A stretch of 64,000 nt of DNA from Poriferisodalis sp965203655 (GTDB lineage Bacteria; Actinomycetota; Acidimicrobiia; Acidimicrobiales; Poriferisodalaceae). The DNA lies in assembly GCF_965203655.1 (NCBI RefSeq), contig NZ_CBDBDD010000006.1:248001-312000 (forward strand), written 5' to 3'. This document shows, piece after piece, positions 1 to 6,581 of this stretch (position 1 is its first letter; each line of letters opens with the position of its first letter). The notes beneath the pieces are model-generated. The model searched no databases and was not told the origin of the DNA. It was given only the letters and a program-made list of their open reading frames with translations. The position numbers were made by a program, and so were the translations under genes.

Positions 1-175
1 GCACCAGGCCGTCGTCGGGGAGCTCGTCGGCGCTCACGACACGGGCGGGTCCGTGGTCGGCGATGGCTTGGGAGACCAGCAGCTTGCCGACGTAGGGGTC
101 TCCCCCGCCGCCGGTGCCGAGCAGCGTTGCTCCGAGCGCCAGGTCGTCGATGTCGTCGAGGGTCAGTTCTCTCAC
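1..175 (-). CDS. DUF917 family protein, N-terminal part (cut by window edge)
   Basis: The reverse strand reads RELTLDDIDDLALGATLLG followed by TGGGGDPYVGKLL, the N-terminal signature of DUF917 proteins (S-methyl thiohydantoin desulfurase/hydantoinase-associated family). Only about 58 residues are in the window. Start choice: the ATG at 181 directly abuts GGAAGG, while the GTG at 175 lies six bases after it, so GTG is the better start. The family usually accompanies hydantoinase or amino-acid catabolism genes, but none is visible here because the gene runs off the edge. The substrate is unknown. Confidence 0.7.
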   Translation of the reverse strand, partial: MRELTLDDIDDLALGATLLGTGGGGDPYVGKLLVSQAIADHGPARVVSADELPDDGLV

Positions 176-181
176 GCACAT

Positions 182-443
182 CCTTCCGCCGGGACGGCTC
201 GACCGCCTGGCCAGCGAATGTAGGTGGCCGCTGCGCCGGCCATCGATGGGCACATCGCAACCCCAAGCTCACCCAACCACGCACTCTGCCCTACGCACGT
301 CGACGTCTGGGCACGACCGGTGGGACGCTTCCCGAAAACGATTGCGCCCGTGGTCATCGCACGCATCACACTCGCCGAATGAAATCTCTCGGAACCGTTC
401 GACCCCACCGGCATTGGGAGCCAAACAGCGCGCTTGGTCAGCC
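182..443. other. Intergenic stretch without a recognisable gene
   Basis: Between the DUF917 start and the AbrB-type antitoxin promoter there is no reading frame with recognisable protein character, no RNA gene and no repeat. The open frames here look like chance GC-rich frames. Confidence 0.5.
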
Positions 444-479
444 TTGTAGATCGACATGGTTACCTTGTAAACTAAGACT
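444..479 (+). promoter_or_regulatory. Promoter of the AbrB/PIN pair, leaderless type
   Basis: TTGTAG (444-449) and TAAACT (468-473) are separated by 18 bases. The -10 box is followed by six bases and then the ATG at 480, so transcription should begin at or next to the start codon. No Shine-Dalgarno is present. Inferred from spacing and consensus only. Confidence 0.55.
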
Positions 480-722
480 ATGGCCCTTGCGCACTATCGA
501 GTTTCCGAGAGAGGCCAGATGGCGCTGCCGGCTGAGACACGCCGCCGCTGGGGAATCGCTGACGGCGGCGCAGTCGAGATCGCCGATCTCGGCACGGTGC
601 TGGTGGTGGTGCCCGCAGGCCGCGGCGGATTGCGGGCAATGCTCAGCGAGGCCCTCGAGGACGCCGGCGGCTACCGGTCGCTCGCGCGTCGGGTCGCTGC
701 CAGCGAGCCTGATCTCGCTTGA
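480..722 (+). CDS. AbrB/MazE/SpoVT-family antitoxin
   Basis: This 80-residue protein has the swapped-hairpin AbrB fold signature near its N-terminus (RVSERGQMALPAETRRRWGI, residues 7-26), followed by GGAVEI and LGTVLVVVP. The C-terminal 30 residues (LSEALEDAGGYRSLARRVAA) look like the toxin-binding tail of such antitoxins. The gene is followed after 15 bases by a PIN-like protein, the usual antitoxin-then-toxin order of VapBC modules. It should bind its own promoter and neutralise the downstream product. The promoter is leaderless in layout. Assignment to the fold is firm; the antitoxin role is inferred from the neighbour. Confidence 0.8.
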   Translation: MALAHYRVSERGQMALPAETRRRWGIADGGAVEIADLGTVLVVVPAGRGGLRAMLSEALEDAGGYRSLARRVAASEPDLA

Positions 723-737
723 GCCTGTGGCTCCCCT

Positions 738-1196
738 ATGCCCGAGTCGTCCGTGAACGATGTCGTTCTCGTGGACGACCACATCCTGCTGAGCCTGCTG
801 CTCGGCGAGGAGCCACGAGAGCTTCGGCCCCGTGGCGGCATCATCGCCACAACCGGGCTGTGGTACCACCGGCTTTGCCGTGCGCTCGCCGCTCAAGACG
901 TTGTCGGGTCGATGTCGCGCCGGCTCGGAGGCGTGTCGCCCGAAATCGCGGTCGACGTCATCGCGACCGTCATCGAGCTGCCGGAATCGATCGAGCTGAT
1001 GTCGCTTCGCACCCTCGGCTGGCCGATGGGCGAAATCGTGCGTGACGGTGCGCGCCTCAACTTGCTCTCGCTCGAAGCCCTGGCTGCCGCTCGCGTTCTT
1101 GGTGCGGAGATCTGCTGCGCCCAAGGCAACGACAACGAACCCCTCCAAGACGCCGCTCGCACACACGCAATCCCAATTCGCAGCGTCCACCTCTGA
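738..1196 (+). CDS. Putative PIN-like toxin paired with AbrB antitoxin
   Basis: This 152-residue protein begins with VVLVDDHILLSLLLG, which fits the first strand and acidic residue of a PIN domain. It ends with SLEALAAARVLGAEICCAQ, which matches the helix and strand of PIN C-termini. The middle (ATTGLWYHRLCRAL, GSMSRRLGG) is unlike classical VapC, and the acidic quartet is not obvious. It lies 15 bases after an AbrB-type antitoxin, so a VapC-like ribonuclease toxin is the best reading. It could instead be a catalytically altered relative. The ATG at 738 is the first plausible start; the frame is closed just upstream. Confidence 0.6.
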   Translation: MPESSVNDVVLVDDHILLSLLLGEEPRELRPRGGIIATTGLWYHRLCRALAAQDVVGSMSRRLGGVSPEIAVDVIATVIELPESIELMSLRTLGWPMGEIVRDGARLNLLSLEALAAARVLGAEICCAQGNDNEPLQDAARTHAIPIRSVHL

Positions 1197-1357
1197 CCAG
1201 GCATCGCCGCCGAAACGCGCCGGCCCACCGCAGGCGCTGAATCCCAAGTCGGCGAGCCTCACGAAATCGACTTGGTGCTGCATGGCGGCGCGTGTGATGC
1301 TCCAGGTATGAATTTCATTACTTTCTCTGCTTTTTCAGACGAGGTGTCAGGCATAGT

Positions 1358-1385
1358 GCATGAATATTTCATGCTAGATTCATGC
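1358..1385. promoter_or_regulatory. Operator and -10 region of the FitA/VapC-type module
   Basis: GCATGAA (1358-1364), TAT, TTCATGC (1368-1374) form a perfect inverted repeat. A third half-site TTCATGC follows at 1379-1385, 11 bp after the second, so on the same helix face. The -10 box TAGATT (1375-1380) lies between the half-sites and is followed by six bases and the ATG at 1387. A ribbon-helix-helix antitoxin bound here would block RNA polymerase directly. Confidence 0.75.
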
Positions 1386-1386
1386 A

Positions 1387-1635
1387 ATGGCGAATCTTCA
1401 AGTGCGGAACGTGCCCGATGAACTCCATGAGCGGCTGCAGCGCTGCGCACAGCAGCGCAACTGTTCGATGAGCGCAGTCGTGCTGCAGGCCCTCAAGCGC
1501 GAACTCGAGTGGTCCGAATGGCAAGAACGATGGGAGTCGATTCCTCCGCTGGACATCGAAATCGACGTCGTCGCCACCCTCGACGAAGTGCGTCGCGAGC
1601 GAGATGAGGAACTCTTTGGACACCTACGTAGTTGA
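1387..1635 (+). CDS. vapB: FitA-like ribbon-helix-helix antitoxin (VapB type)
   Basis: This 82-residue protein starts with NLQVRNVPDELHERLQRCA, the Arc/FitA ribbon-helix-helix signature, then SMSAVVLQALKREL as the second helix. The acidic C-terminal tail (DIEIDVVATLDEVRRERDEE) is the likely toxin-binding segment. It overlaps the toxin gene by 32 bases, so the two are translationally coupled. The promoter is leaderless and overlaps an inverted-repeat operator, as expected for autorepression by the antitoxin-toxin complex. Confidence 0.88.
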   Translation: MANLQVRNVPDELHERLQRCAQQRNCSMSAVVLQALKRELEWSEWQERWESIPPLDIEIDVVATLDEVRRERDEELFGHLRS

Positions 1636-2017
1636 CTCGTCCGCTGCGATTGAGTACCTGCTGCGCACTCCTGCAGGACTCGTGTTTGCGGACACGATCG
1701 CGGAATGTTCGTTGGCTGCGCCCGAGCTGTTCGATGCCGAAGTCGTCTCGGCGATGCGCCGCTTCGTGGCCAACGAAGCCATCTCCGTAGCGCGCGCCGA
1801 GGCGCTGCTCGACAACCTCGCCGCGTTTCCTATCGAGCGTGTCTCACATCGCTTCCTGACACGGACGGCATGGCGCTACCGCGACAACGTCACGGCCTAC
1901 GACGCCATGTATGTCGCCGTAGCTGTCACCAGGGGTGCACCGCTGCTCACGGCCGACGGCAGACTCACCCGCGCACCGAATCTTGGGATTGCCGTTCATC
2001 ACATCCAGCTGAGCTGA
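1604..2017 (+). CDS. vapC: PIN-domain ribonuclease toxin VapC
   Basis: This 137-residue PIN-domain protein keeps all expected acidic positions: D11 in YVVDSSAAIEYLL, E46 in PELFDAEVVSAM, D100 in AYDAMYVAVA and D118 in LTADGRL. The family cleaves RNA (often tRNA or rRNA) with Mg2+. The start is uncertain: the ATG at 1604 is used here, but a TTG at 1616 preceded by GAGGAA gives the more usual short N-terminus. It is coupled to the antitoxin by a 32-base overlap. It is the second of three PIN-type toxins in this window. Confidence 0.88.
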   Translation: MRNSLDTYVVDSSAAIEYLLRTPAGLVFADTIAECSLAAPELFDAEVVSAMRRFVANEAISVARAEALLDNLAAFPIERVSHRFLTRTAWRYRDNVTAYDAMYVAVAVTRGAPLLTADGRLTRAPNLGIAVHHIQLS

Positions 2018-2029
2018 ACGGCGGTCGGG

Positions 2030-3019
2030 TCAGCCGAGGAGGCCCATTCCTCCGACGGTGTCGCGCTCTTCGACCAGTTCGGCCCAGGAGGCTTCGATGC
2101 GGGCGCGGCTGAAGTCGTCGAGGTCGAGGCCGGTCACGACGTGGTATTGGCCGCCCGAGACGGTGACCGGGTACGAGGTGATGATGCCCTCGGGGGCGCC
2201 GTAGTCGCCGGTGGACGGAATGCCCATCGACACCCAGTCGCCGCCGGGCGTGTCCGAGGACCAATCCCGCATGTGATCCACCGCGGCCGACGCGGCCGAG
2301 GCTGCCGAGGAGGCGCCGCGGGCGTTGATGATCGCGGCGCCGCGCTGCTGCACGGTGGGGATGAAGTCGTCCTCCAGCCACGCTTGGTCGTCGACCAAGG
2401 CCGCTGCGTTGTGGCCGCCGACCTCGGCGTGGAAGATGTCGGGGTACTGGGTGGCGGAGTGGTTGCCCCAGATGGTCATGCGGGTCACGTCGTTCACCGA
2501 CACGCCTGCCTTGGCGGCGAGCTGGGCGACGGCCCGGTTGTGGTCGAGCCGGGTCATGGCGGTGAACTGCCCGTCGGCGATGCCGGGCGCATTACGCATG
2601 GCAATCAGGCAGTTGGTGTTGGCCGGGTTGCCCACTACCAGCACCCGCACCGAGGGGTTGGCCGAATCGCTGAGCGCCTTGCCCTGCACTGTGAAGATGC
2701 CGCCGTTGGCCTCGAGCAGATCGCTGCGCTCCATGCCGGCCTTGCGGGGCATCGAGCCCACCAGCAGCGCGTAGTCGGCACCCTCGAAGGCTTCGTTGGG
2801 GTCGGACGTGCCGGTGCGGGACGCAAGCAGCGGGAAGGCGCAGTCGTCGAGTTCCATCATCACGCCGTCGAGCGCGCCCATCGCCGGGGGGATCTCCAGC
2901 ATCCGCAGCTCAACGGGCTGGTCGGGGCCGAGCATGGCCCCCGAAGCGATCCGGAACAGCAGGCTGTAGCCGATCTGGCCCGCTGCACCAGTCACCGCAA
3001 CGCGTACGGGATCGTTCAC
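2030..3019 (-). CDS. mdh: Malate dehydrogenase
   Basis: NAD-dependent malate dehydrogenase of the TCA cycle, 329 residues, the usual length. It has the dinucleotide-binding loop VAVTGAAGQIGYSLLFRIAS near the N-terminus, the substrate arginines in GSMPRKAGMERSDLL, LVVGNPANTNCLIAM, and the catalytic His in IWGNHSATQYPD. The GTG at 3019 is chosen over the ATG at 3049 because GGAGAG lies seven bases before it and it gives the standard N-terminus. It closely resembles the mycobacterial-type enzyme. It stands alone on the minus strand, convergent with vapC. The partner TCA genes sucC and sucD lie about 14 kb away. Confidence 0.96.
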   Translation of the reverse strand: MNDPVRVAVTGAAGQIGYSLLFRIASGAMLGPDQPVELRMLEIPPAMGALDGVMMELDDCAFPLLASRTGTSDPNEAFEGADYALLVGSMPRKAGMERSDLLEANGGIFTVQGKALSDSANPSVRVLVVGNPANTNCLIAMRNAPGIADGQFTAMTRLDHNRAVAQLAAKAGVSVNDVTRMTIWGNHSATQYPDIFHAEVGGHNAAALVDDQAWLEDDFIPTVQQRGAAIINARGASSAASAASAAVDHMRDWSSDTPGGDWVSMGIPSTGDYGAPEGIITSYPVTVSGGQYHVVTGLDLDDFSRARIEASWAELVEERDTVGGMGLLG

Positions 3020-3115
3020 TGCGCTCTCCTGGTTCGATGCGCCGGGCACCCGCCCCGGCCGCGTGCGTTTCTAGCGCAGCAACCTTCCTTCTGCACCCCG
3101 CTGAGGCTGTCAGCT

Positions 3116-4219
3116 TCAGCGGGTCTCGCCGGTAGCGGCCGGAGGAAGCTTGGCCCGGTAGGCATCGAGGAACCTGGGCCACCAGCGCTGCCAGAACTGC
3201 TCGGAGGTCTCGTCGAGCGACCGGAGGATCTCGGCGACGAATGACGACATCGAGTGCGAATTGCGGTAGAGCTCGCTGTGAGCGCTCACCGCGGCGTGGG
3301 CAGCCATGAACGCTTGCCGCGCCCGGCTTCCCGCCCAGTCGTCGGGCAACACCTCGGCCGGCAGCAGCGGGTCGTCGCGATGGACTGCCTCCGTTTCTGC
3401 TGCGGCAGCGAACATGACAGCGGCGAGCTGTTCGCCGCCGAGACGGTCGGCATCCGCTTCGATCGATGCGAGCCTGCGTTCGAGAACGTCGTAGCGATTG
3501 GCAAGCTCATCGAGGGGCCAGATACGTCCCGCGAACTCCGCCGGATCGTCGTCTGAGGGCTCGCCGCCCTGAGCCGCGGGAAGTCCTGTGCGGATCGACG
3601 GAGTGACAAAGCTGCGCACCGCGTCAGGCACCTCGAGATGCTCGGCGAGCTGGGACACCAGATCGAAGAGATCGTGCGGATGCACGTACAGCCCCGACTG
3701 GATCGGTGCGGCACCGAGCTCGATGAGCAAGCGACGCAGTGCATCGCGTGCGGCTCGACGCCGCTCGGGCACCTCGAAGGCCGTGAGATACCACGATCGG
3801 TCCCACGGTTCGAGACCTGCATCGACGCGGTGCGCGTAGGCGGCCCACCCGATGTCGCTCTCGATGGCCGCACGGCCCGCAGCAGTCACCCGGTAGCTGG
3901 CGCCGCGGCCCCGCCCAGCATCGCGGACGAGCAACCCCTCCCCGGCAAGCCGAGCCAGGCAGTCACGCACCGCCTTGTCGCTGTGGCCGAGCAAGGCCGA
4001 CATGACGAAGATCGGCTCGGCGTGCAGTGCGCCGTCAGTACCGACCGTCGACAGCACCAGCGCGCGGGTCGGGAGCGTGATCTGCTCCCCCGCTGCGTGA
4101 TCGCTCAATGCTGACTCCTGAAGACGTGCGCGGACAGGCGGAACTTGCCCTCGCGTGACCTCTTGATACCCGCTCATGTTCGCTGCGCTCACGGGCCGCT
4201 CGGGCCACGGCTTCGCCAT
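3116..4219 (-). CDS. PaaX-family transcriptional regulator
   Basis: A 367-residue protein with a winged-helix PaaX-type N-terminal domain (LPTRALVLSTVGTDG, then SALLGHSDKAVRDCLARLAGEGLL as recognition helix and wing) and a PaaX-like C-terminal region (WYLTAFEVPERRR, GLYVHPHD). PaaX represses phenylacetate degradation and is relieved by CoA thioesters; relatives regulate other aromatic or acyl-CoA pathways. The ATG at 4219 is preceded by AGGAGG with nine-base spacing. It is divergent from a Rieske oxygenase, with a 40-bp palindromic operator between them, so it probably represses both itself and that gene. No phenylacetate genes are present, so the ligand is unknown. Confidence 0.85.
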   Translation of the reverse strand: MAKPWPERPVSAANMSGYQEVTRGQVPPVRARLQESALSDHAAGEQITLPTRALVLSTVGTDGALHAEPIFVMSALLGHSDKAVRDCLARLAGEGLLVRDAGRGRGASYRVTAAGRAAIESDIGWAAYAHRVDAGLEPWDRSWYLTAFEVPERRRAARDALRRLLIELGAAPIQSGLYVHPHDLFDLVSQLAEHLEVPDAVRSFVTPSIRTGLPAAQGGEPSDDDPAEFAGRIWPLDELANRYDVLERRLASIEADADRLGGEQLAAVMFAAAAETEAVHRDDPLLPAEVLPDDWAGSRARQAFMAAHAAVSAHSELYRNSHSMSSFVAEILRSLDETSEQFWQRWWPRFLDAYRAKLPPAATGETR

Positions 4220-4240
4220 ACGGCTCAGCCTCCTGCTCTT

Positions 4241-4280
4241 ATGCCGTAGATTATCAACGGCCGTTGATTTAATGCGGCAT
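4241..4280. promoter_or_regulatory. Nested palindromic operator between paaX-like and Rieske genes
   Basis: A perfect 16-bp palindrome ATCAACGGCCGTTGAT (4253-4268) sits at the centre of a larger one with outer arms ATGCCG (4241-4246) and CGGCAT (4275-4280). Both share the same axis between 4260 and 4261. The right arm contains the -35 box of the Rieske gene, and the left side overlaps a TAATCT -10 candidate for the regulator gene on the other strand. This is the expected layout for repression of both divergent genes. Confidence 0.8.
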
Positions 4281-4298
4281 TTGGCCTATGCTGCTCGC
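4264..4298 (+). promoter_or_regulatory. Leaderless promoter of the first Rieske oxygenase
   Basis: TTGATT (4264-4269), exactly 17 bases, TATGCT (4287-4292), then six bases to the ATG at 4299. No Shine-Dalgarno precedes the ATG, so the transcript probably starts at the start codon. Confidence 0.65.
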
Positions 4299-5405
4299 AT
4301 GAGCCTCGGCCAGATGGTGTTCGACCCCGATTCGGCACTGCCCAATGTCGCCTTTCGTGACCCGATGATCTTTGCCTCGGAGCTGGATGCGATCTGGCAC
4401 AGCGACTGGGTGTTCGTCACCACCGCCGATGCCGTGCCCAATCCCGGCGACCAGTTGCCGGTGATCATCGGCCGGCAGCCGGTGCTGCTCCTCCGCCAGC
4501 AGAACGGCGATCTCGCTGCGCTGTCGAACTTGTGCGCCCATCGAGGCACGCTGCTGGTCGACCGGCCGTCCAACACCAAGCGGATCCAGTGTCCGTACCA
4601 CGCATGGACCTACGACGACGGCGGGCGGCTGCTGTCGGTGCCGCACGCGCCACGCGATGCCGTCGACAAGCCGGCGCACTGCCTGCCGACCTACCGGGTG
4701 GAGTCGTGGCATGGCCTGATCTTCGTCAGCCTGAACCCCGATGCTGAGCCGCTTGCCGAGCGGTTCGCCGCGGTGGAGCCTCACGTCGCCGCACACGGCC
4801 TCGACGCCATGGCACACCGGTCCGATCAGCAAGAAACGCAGGAATGGGCCTGCAACTGGAAGCTCGCGATTCTCAACGCGATGGAGAGCTACCACCTGTT
4901 CCGGGTGCATCCCCAGACCCTCGAGCCGTTCTCGCCGACTAAAGGGGCCTACTACATCACCGGTTCGGCTCGGGCGACTGCCACGGGCGGCGCGACCTCC
5001 TCCGGCGACGACTACCTGCTGATCAGCCTCCCGCCCGGGTTTGTCGGCGTGTTCAACTCGGGCGCCTTTCTGTGGCAGGCCGTCCACCCCATCGATGCCG
5101 AACGATGCGCCGTGAGAACCGGCGCTGCCTGGGGCACGGCATCGAGCACCCGCCCTCGCAGCCGGATCGCGAGCTGGTTCAGCCGCCAGGTGAGCGGCGC
5201 CGCATACGGACTGCCCGACTTCCTGCCGGAAGACAAAGCGATCTGCGAGCGAGGACAGCGTGGTGCGATCGGCGAATTCGCTCCCGGACCGCTCGTTCCC
5301 ATCGAACGGGTCGTTGCCGATTTCGGGCACTACCTCAACTGGCGCCTCAACGGCGTCGAGCCGCCGGCCGTGCACACGGCCCCCGACACAGGAGAGAACC
5401 GATGA
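4299..5405 (+). CDS. Rieske non-heme iron oxygenase, alpha subunit type (first)
   Basis: A 368-residue oxygenase. The N-terminal Rieske domain binds the 2Fe-2S cluster through CAHRG and CPYHAW about 17 residues later. The C-terminal catalytic domain has the mononuclear iron motif NWKLAILNAMESYHLFRVHP, with the two His ligands and an acidic bridging residue. Such enzymes hydroxylate or demethylate aromatic or hydrophobic substrates using electrons from a ferredoxin/reductase, which is absent here. The ATG at 4299 fits the promoter spacing; upstream in-frame starts lie in the operator. The stop overlaps the next start (ATGA), so it is coupled to a small membrane protein. The substrate is unknown; control is probably by the PaaX-like protein. 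Confidence 0.88.
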   Translation: MSLGQMVFDPDSALPNVAFRDPMIFASELDAIWHSDWVFVTTADAVPNPGDQLPVIIGRQPVLLLRQQNGDLAALSNLCAHRGTLLVDRPSNTKRIQCPYHAWTYDDGGRLLSVPHAPRDAVDKPAHCLPTYRVESWHGLIFVSLNPDAEPLAERFAAVEPHVAAHGLDAMAHRSDQQETQEWACNWKLAILNAMESYHLFRVHPQTLEPFSPTKGAYYITGSARATATGGATSSGDDYLLISLPPGFVGVFNSGAFLWQAVHPIDAERCAVRTGAAWGTASSTRPRSRIASWFSRQVSGAAYGLPDFLPEDKAICERGQRGAIGEFAPGPLVPIERVVADFGHYLNWRLNGVEPPAVHTAPDTGENR

Positions 5406-5674
5406 TCCAGAGCTGGGACGATCCACCACTGACCCGCCTCCGGCGTCCTTGGATGACGTGGGCCGGGCTCGTCGCCCTTTGGGTGCTGACGTTCTCCGGG
5501 CAGTACTGGATGTGGTCGGTGCTGTTCTTGGGCTGGGCCGCCTACGACATCATCACGGGCGAGAGCAGCTTCATACAGCGCGTCACTCGGCGAGGCGACC
5601 CGATCACCTATTGGCTGATCGTCGCTTCCTGGGTGGCGCTGTCGTTGCTGTGGCTGCTCTATCCCGACGGATGA
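5402..5674 (+). CDS. Small two-helix membrane protein coupled to Rieske oxygenase
   Basis: A 90-residue protein overlapping the Rieske gene by four bases (ATGA). It has hydrophobic stretches around residues 20-48 (WAGLVALWVLTFSGQYWMWS and following) and 69-86 (YWLIVASWVALSLLWLLY), separated by a short polar loop with basic residues. There is no recognisable family. Translational coupling suggests it works with the oxygenase, for example as a membrane anchor for it, its substrate or its electron donor; this is inference. Confidence 0.72.
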   Translation: MIQSWDDPPLTRLRRPWMTWAGLVALWVLTFSGQYWMWSVLFLGWAAYDIITGESSFIQRVTRRGDPITYWLIVASWVALSLLWLLYPDG

Positions 5675-5695
5675 CGAGCGCCTCGCCACGCTGAC

Positions 5696-6541
5696 TTAGC
5701 CGGTTGCAGCGGCGGCGTCGACGGTGTTGGCCAGCAGCATGGCGCGGGTCATCGGGCCGACGCCGCCGAGGCGGGGAGTCACCCAGCCGGCCACCTCGCC
5801 GACTGATTCGTCCACGTCGGACAGGATCTTGCGGCCCTCGCGGGTGATGCCCCCGCCGACGACGGCGGCGCCGGGCTTCACCATGTCGGGCGTGATCAGG
5901 CCGGGCACGCCGGCGGCCGCGATCACGATGTCGGCTTCGCGGGTATAGGCGCCCAGATCCGCCACGCCGGTGTGCACGACGGTCACCGCCGCATTCGCCA
6001 CCGGCCGCTTCAGCGCCATCAGCAGCGCCATCGGGCGGCCGATCGTGAGGCCGCGGCCCACCACCACCACGTGGCGTCCTTCCACCGGCACGCCGTAGTG
6101 CTCGAGCATCACCTGGATGCCCCGCGGTGTGCACGGCAGCGGGCCGTCCACGCCCATCACGAGCCTGCCCAGGTTGACCGGGTGCAGGCCGTCGGCGTCC
6201 TTGTCGGGATCGATGGCCAGCAGCGCCGCTTCCTCGTCGAGCTGGCGGGGCAGGGGCAGCTGGACGATGTACGCGTGCACCGCGGGGTCGTTATTGAAGC
6301 GCTCGATGACCGCGTCCAGCTCGGCCTGGGTGATGTCGGCAGGGAGCTCCTCGTGGATCGAGGAGATGCTCACCTCGCCGCAGTCGCGGATCTTCGCCCC
6401 CACGTAGCTGTGCGATGCCGGGTCGTCGCCGACGAGGATCGTGCCGAGTCCCGGTTGCAGACCCTCGGCTTCGATCCGTGCTCGCAGGTCGTCCTTGATC
6501 TGTTCGGCCAGCGCTTGGCCGTCCAATAGCACCGCAGTCAC
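5696..6541 (-). CDS. folD: Methylenetetrahydrofolate dehydrogenase/cyclohydrolase FolD
   Basis: A 281-residue bifunctional enzyme interconverting 5,10-methylene-, methenyl- and 10-formyl-tetrahydrofolate. It has the N-terminal catalytic region with SYVGAKIRDCGE (catalytic Lys), VQLPLPRQLDE, DKDADGLHPVNLGRL, PCTPRGIQVMLEHYGV, the NADP loop VVVGRGLTIGRPMALLM and the C-terminal GGVGPMTRAMLLANTV. Length and motifs are normal. The start is GTG at 6541. It is convergent with the small membrane protein gene and 40 bases downstream of the flavoprotein gene. In demethylating systems FolD can handle the released one-carbon unit, which could explain its place among oxygenases, but it is also a housekeeping gene. 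Confidence 0.95.
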   Translation of the reverse strand: MTAVLLDGQALAEQIKDDLRARIEAEGLQPGLGTILVGDDPASHSYVGAKIRDCGEVSISSIHEELPADITQAELDAVIERFNNDPAVHAYIVQLPLPRQLDEEAALLAIDPDKDADGLHPVNLGRLVMGVDGPLPCTPRGIQVMLEHYGVPVEGRHVVVVGRGLTIGRPMALLMALKRPVANAAVTVVHTGVADLGAYTREADIVIAAAGVPGLITPDMVKPGAAVVGGGITREGRKILSDVDESVGEVAGWVTPRLGGVGPMTRAMLLANTVDAAAATG

Positions 6542-6581
6542 GGGCTGCCACCGTAGTGGCGCTGCGCCCGGACGCTTGCCG

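Noticed and set aside
438..1283. Long open frame on the minus strand opposite the first antitoxin/toxin pair
   Set aside because: It is antisense to two recognisable proteins and its translation has no family resemblance; long antisense frames are normal in GC-rich DNA.
2141..3244. A 367-codon frame on the plus strand opposite malate dehydrogenase
   Set aside because: It is the shadow of mdh: low-complexity Gly/Val/His-rich translation, no domain, no ribosome site.
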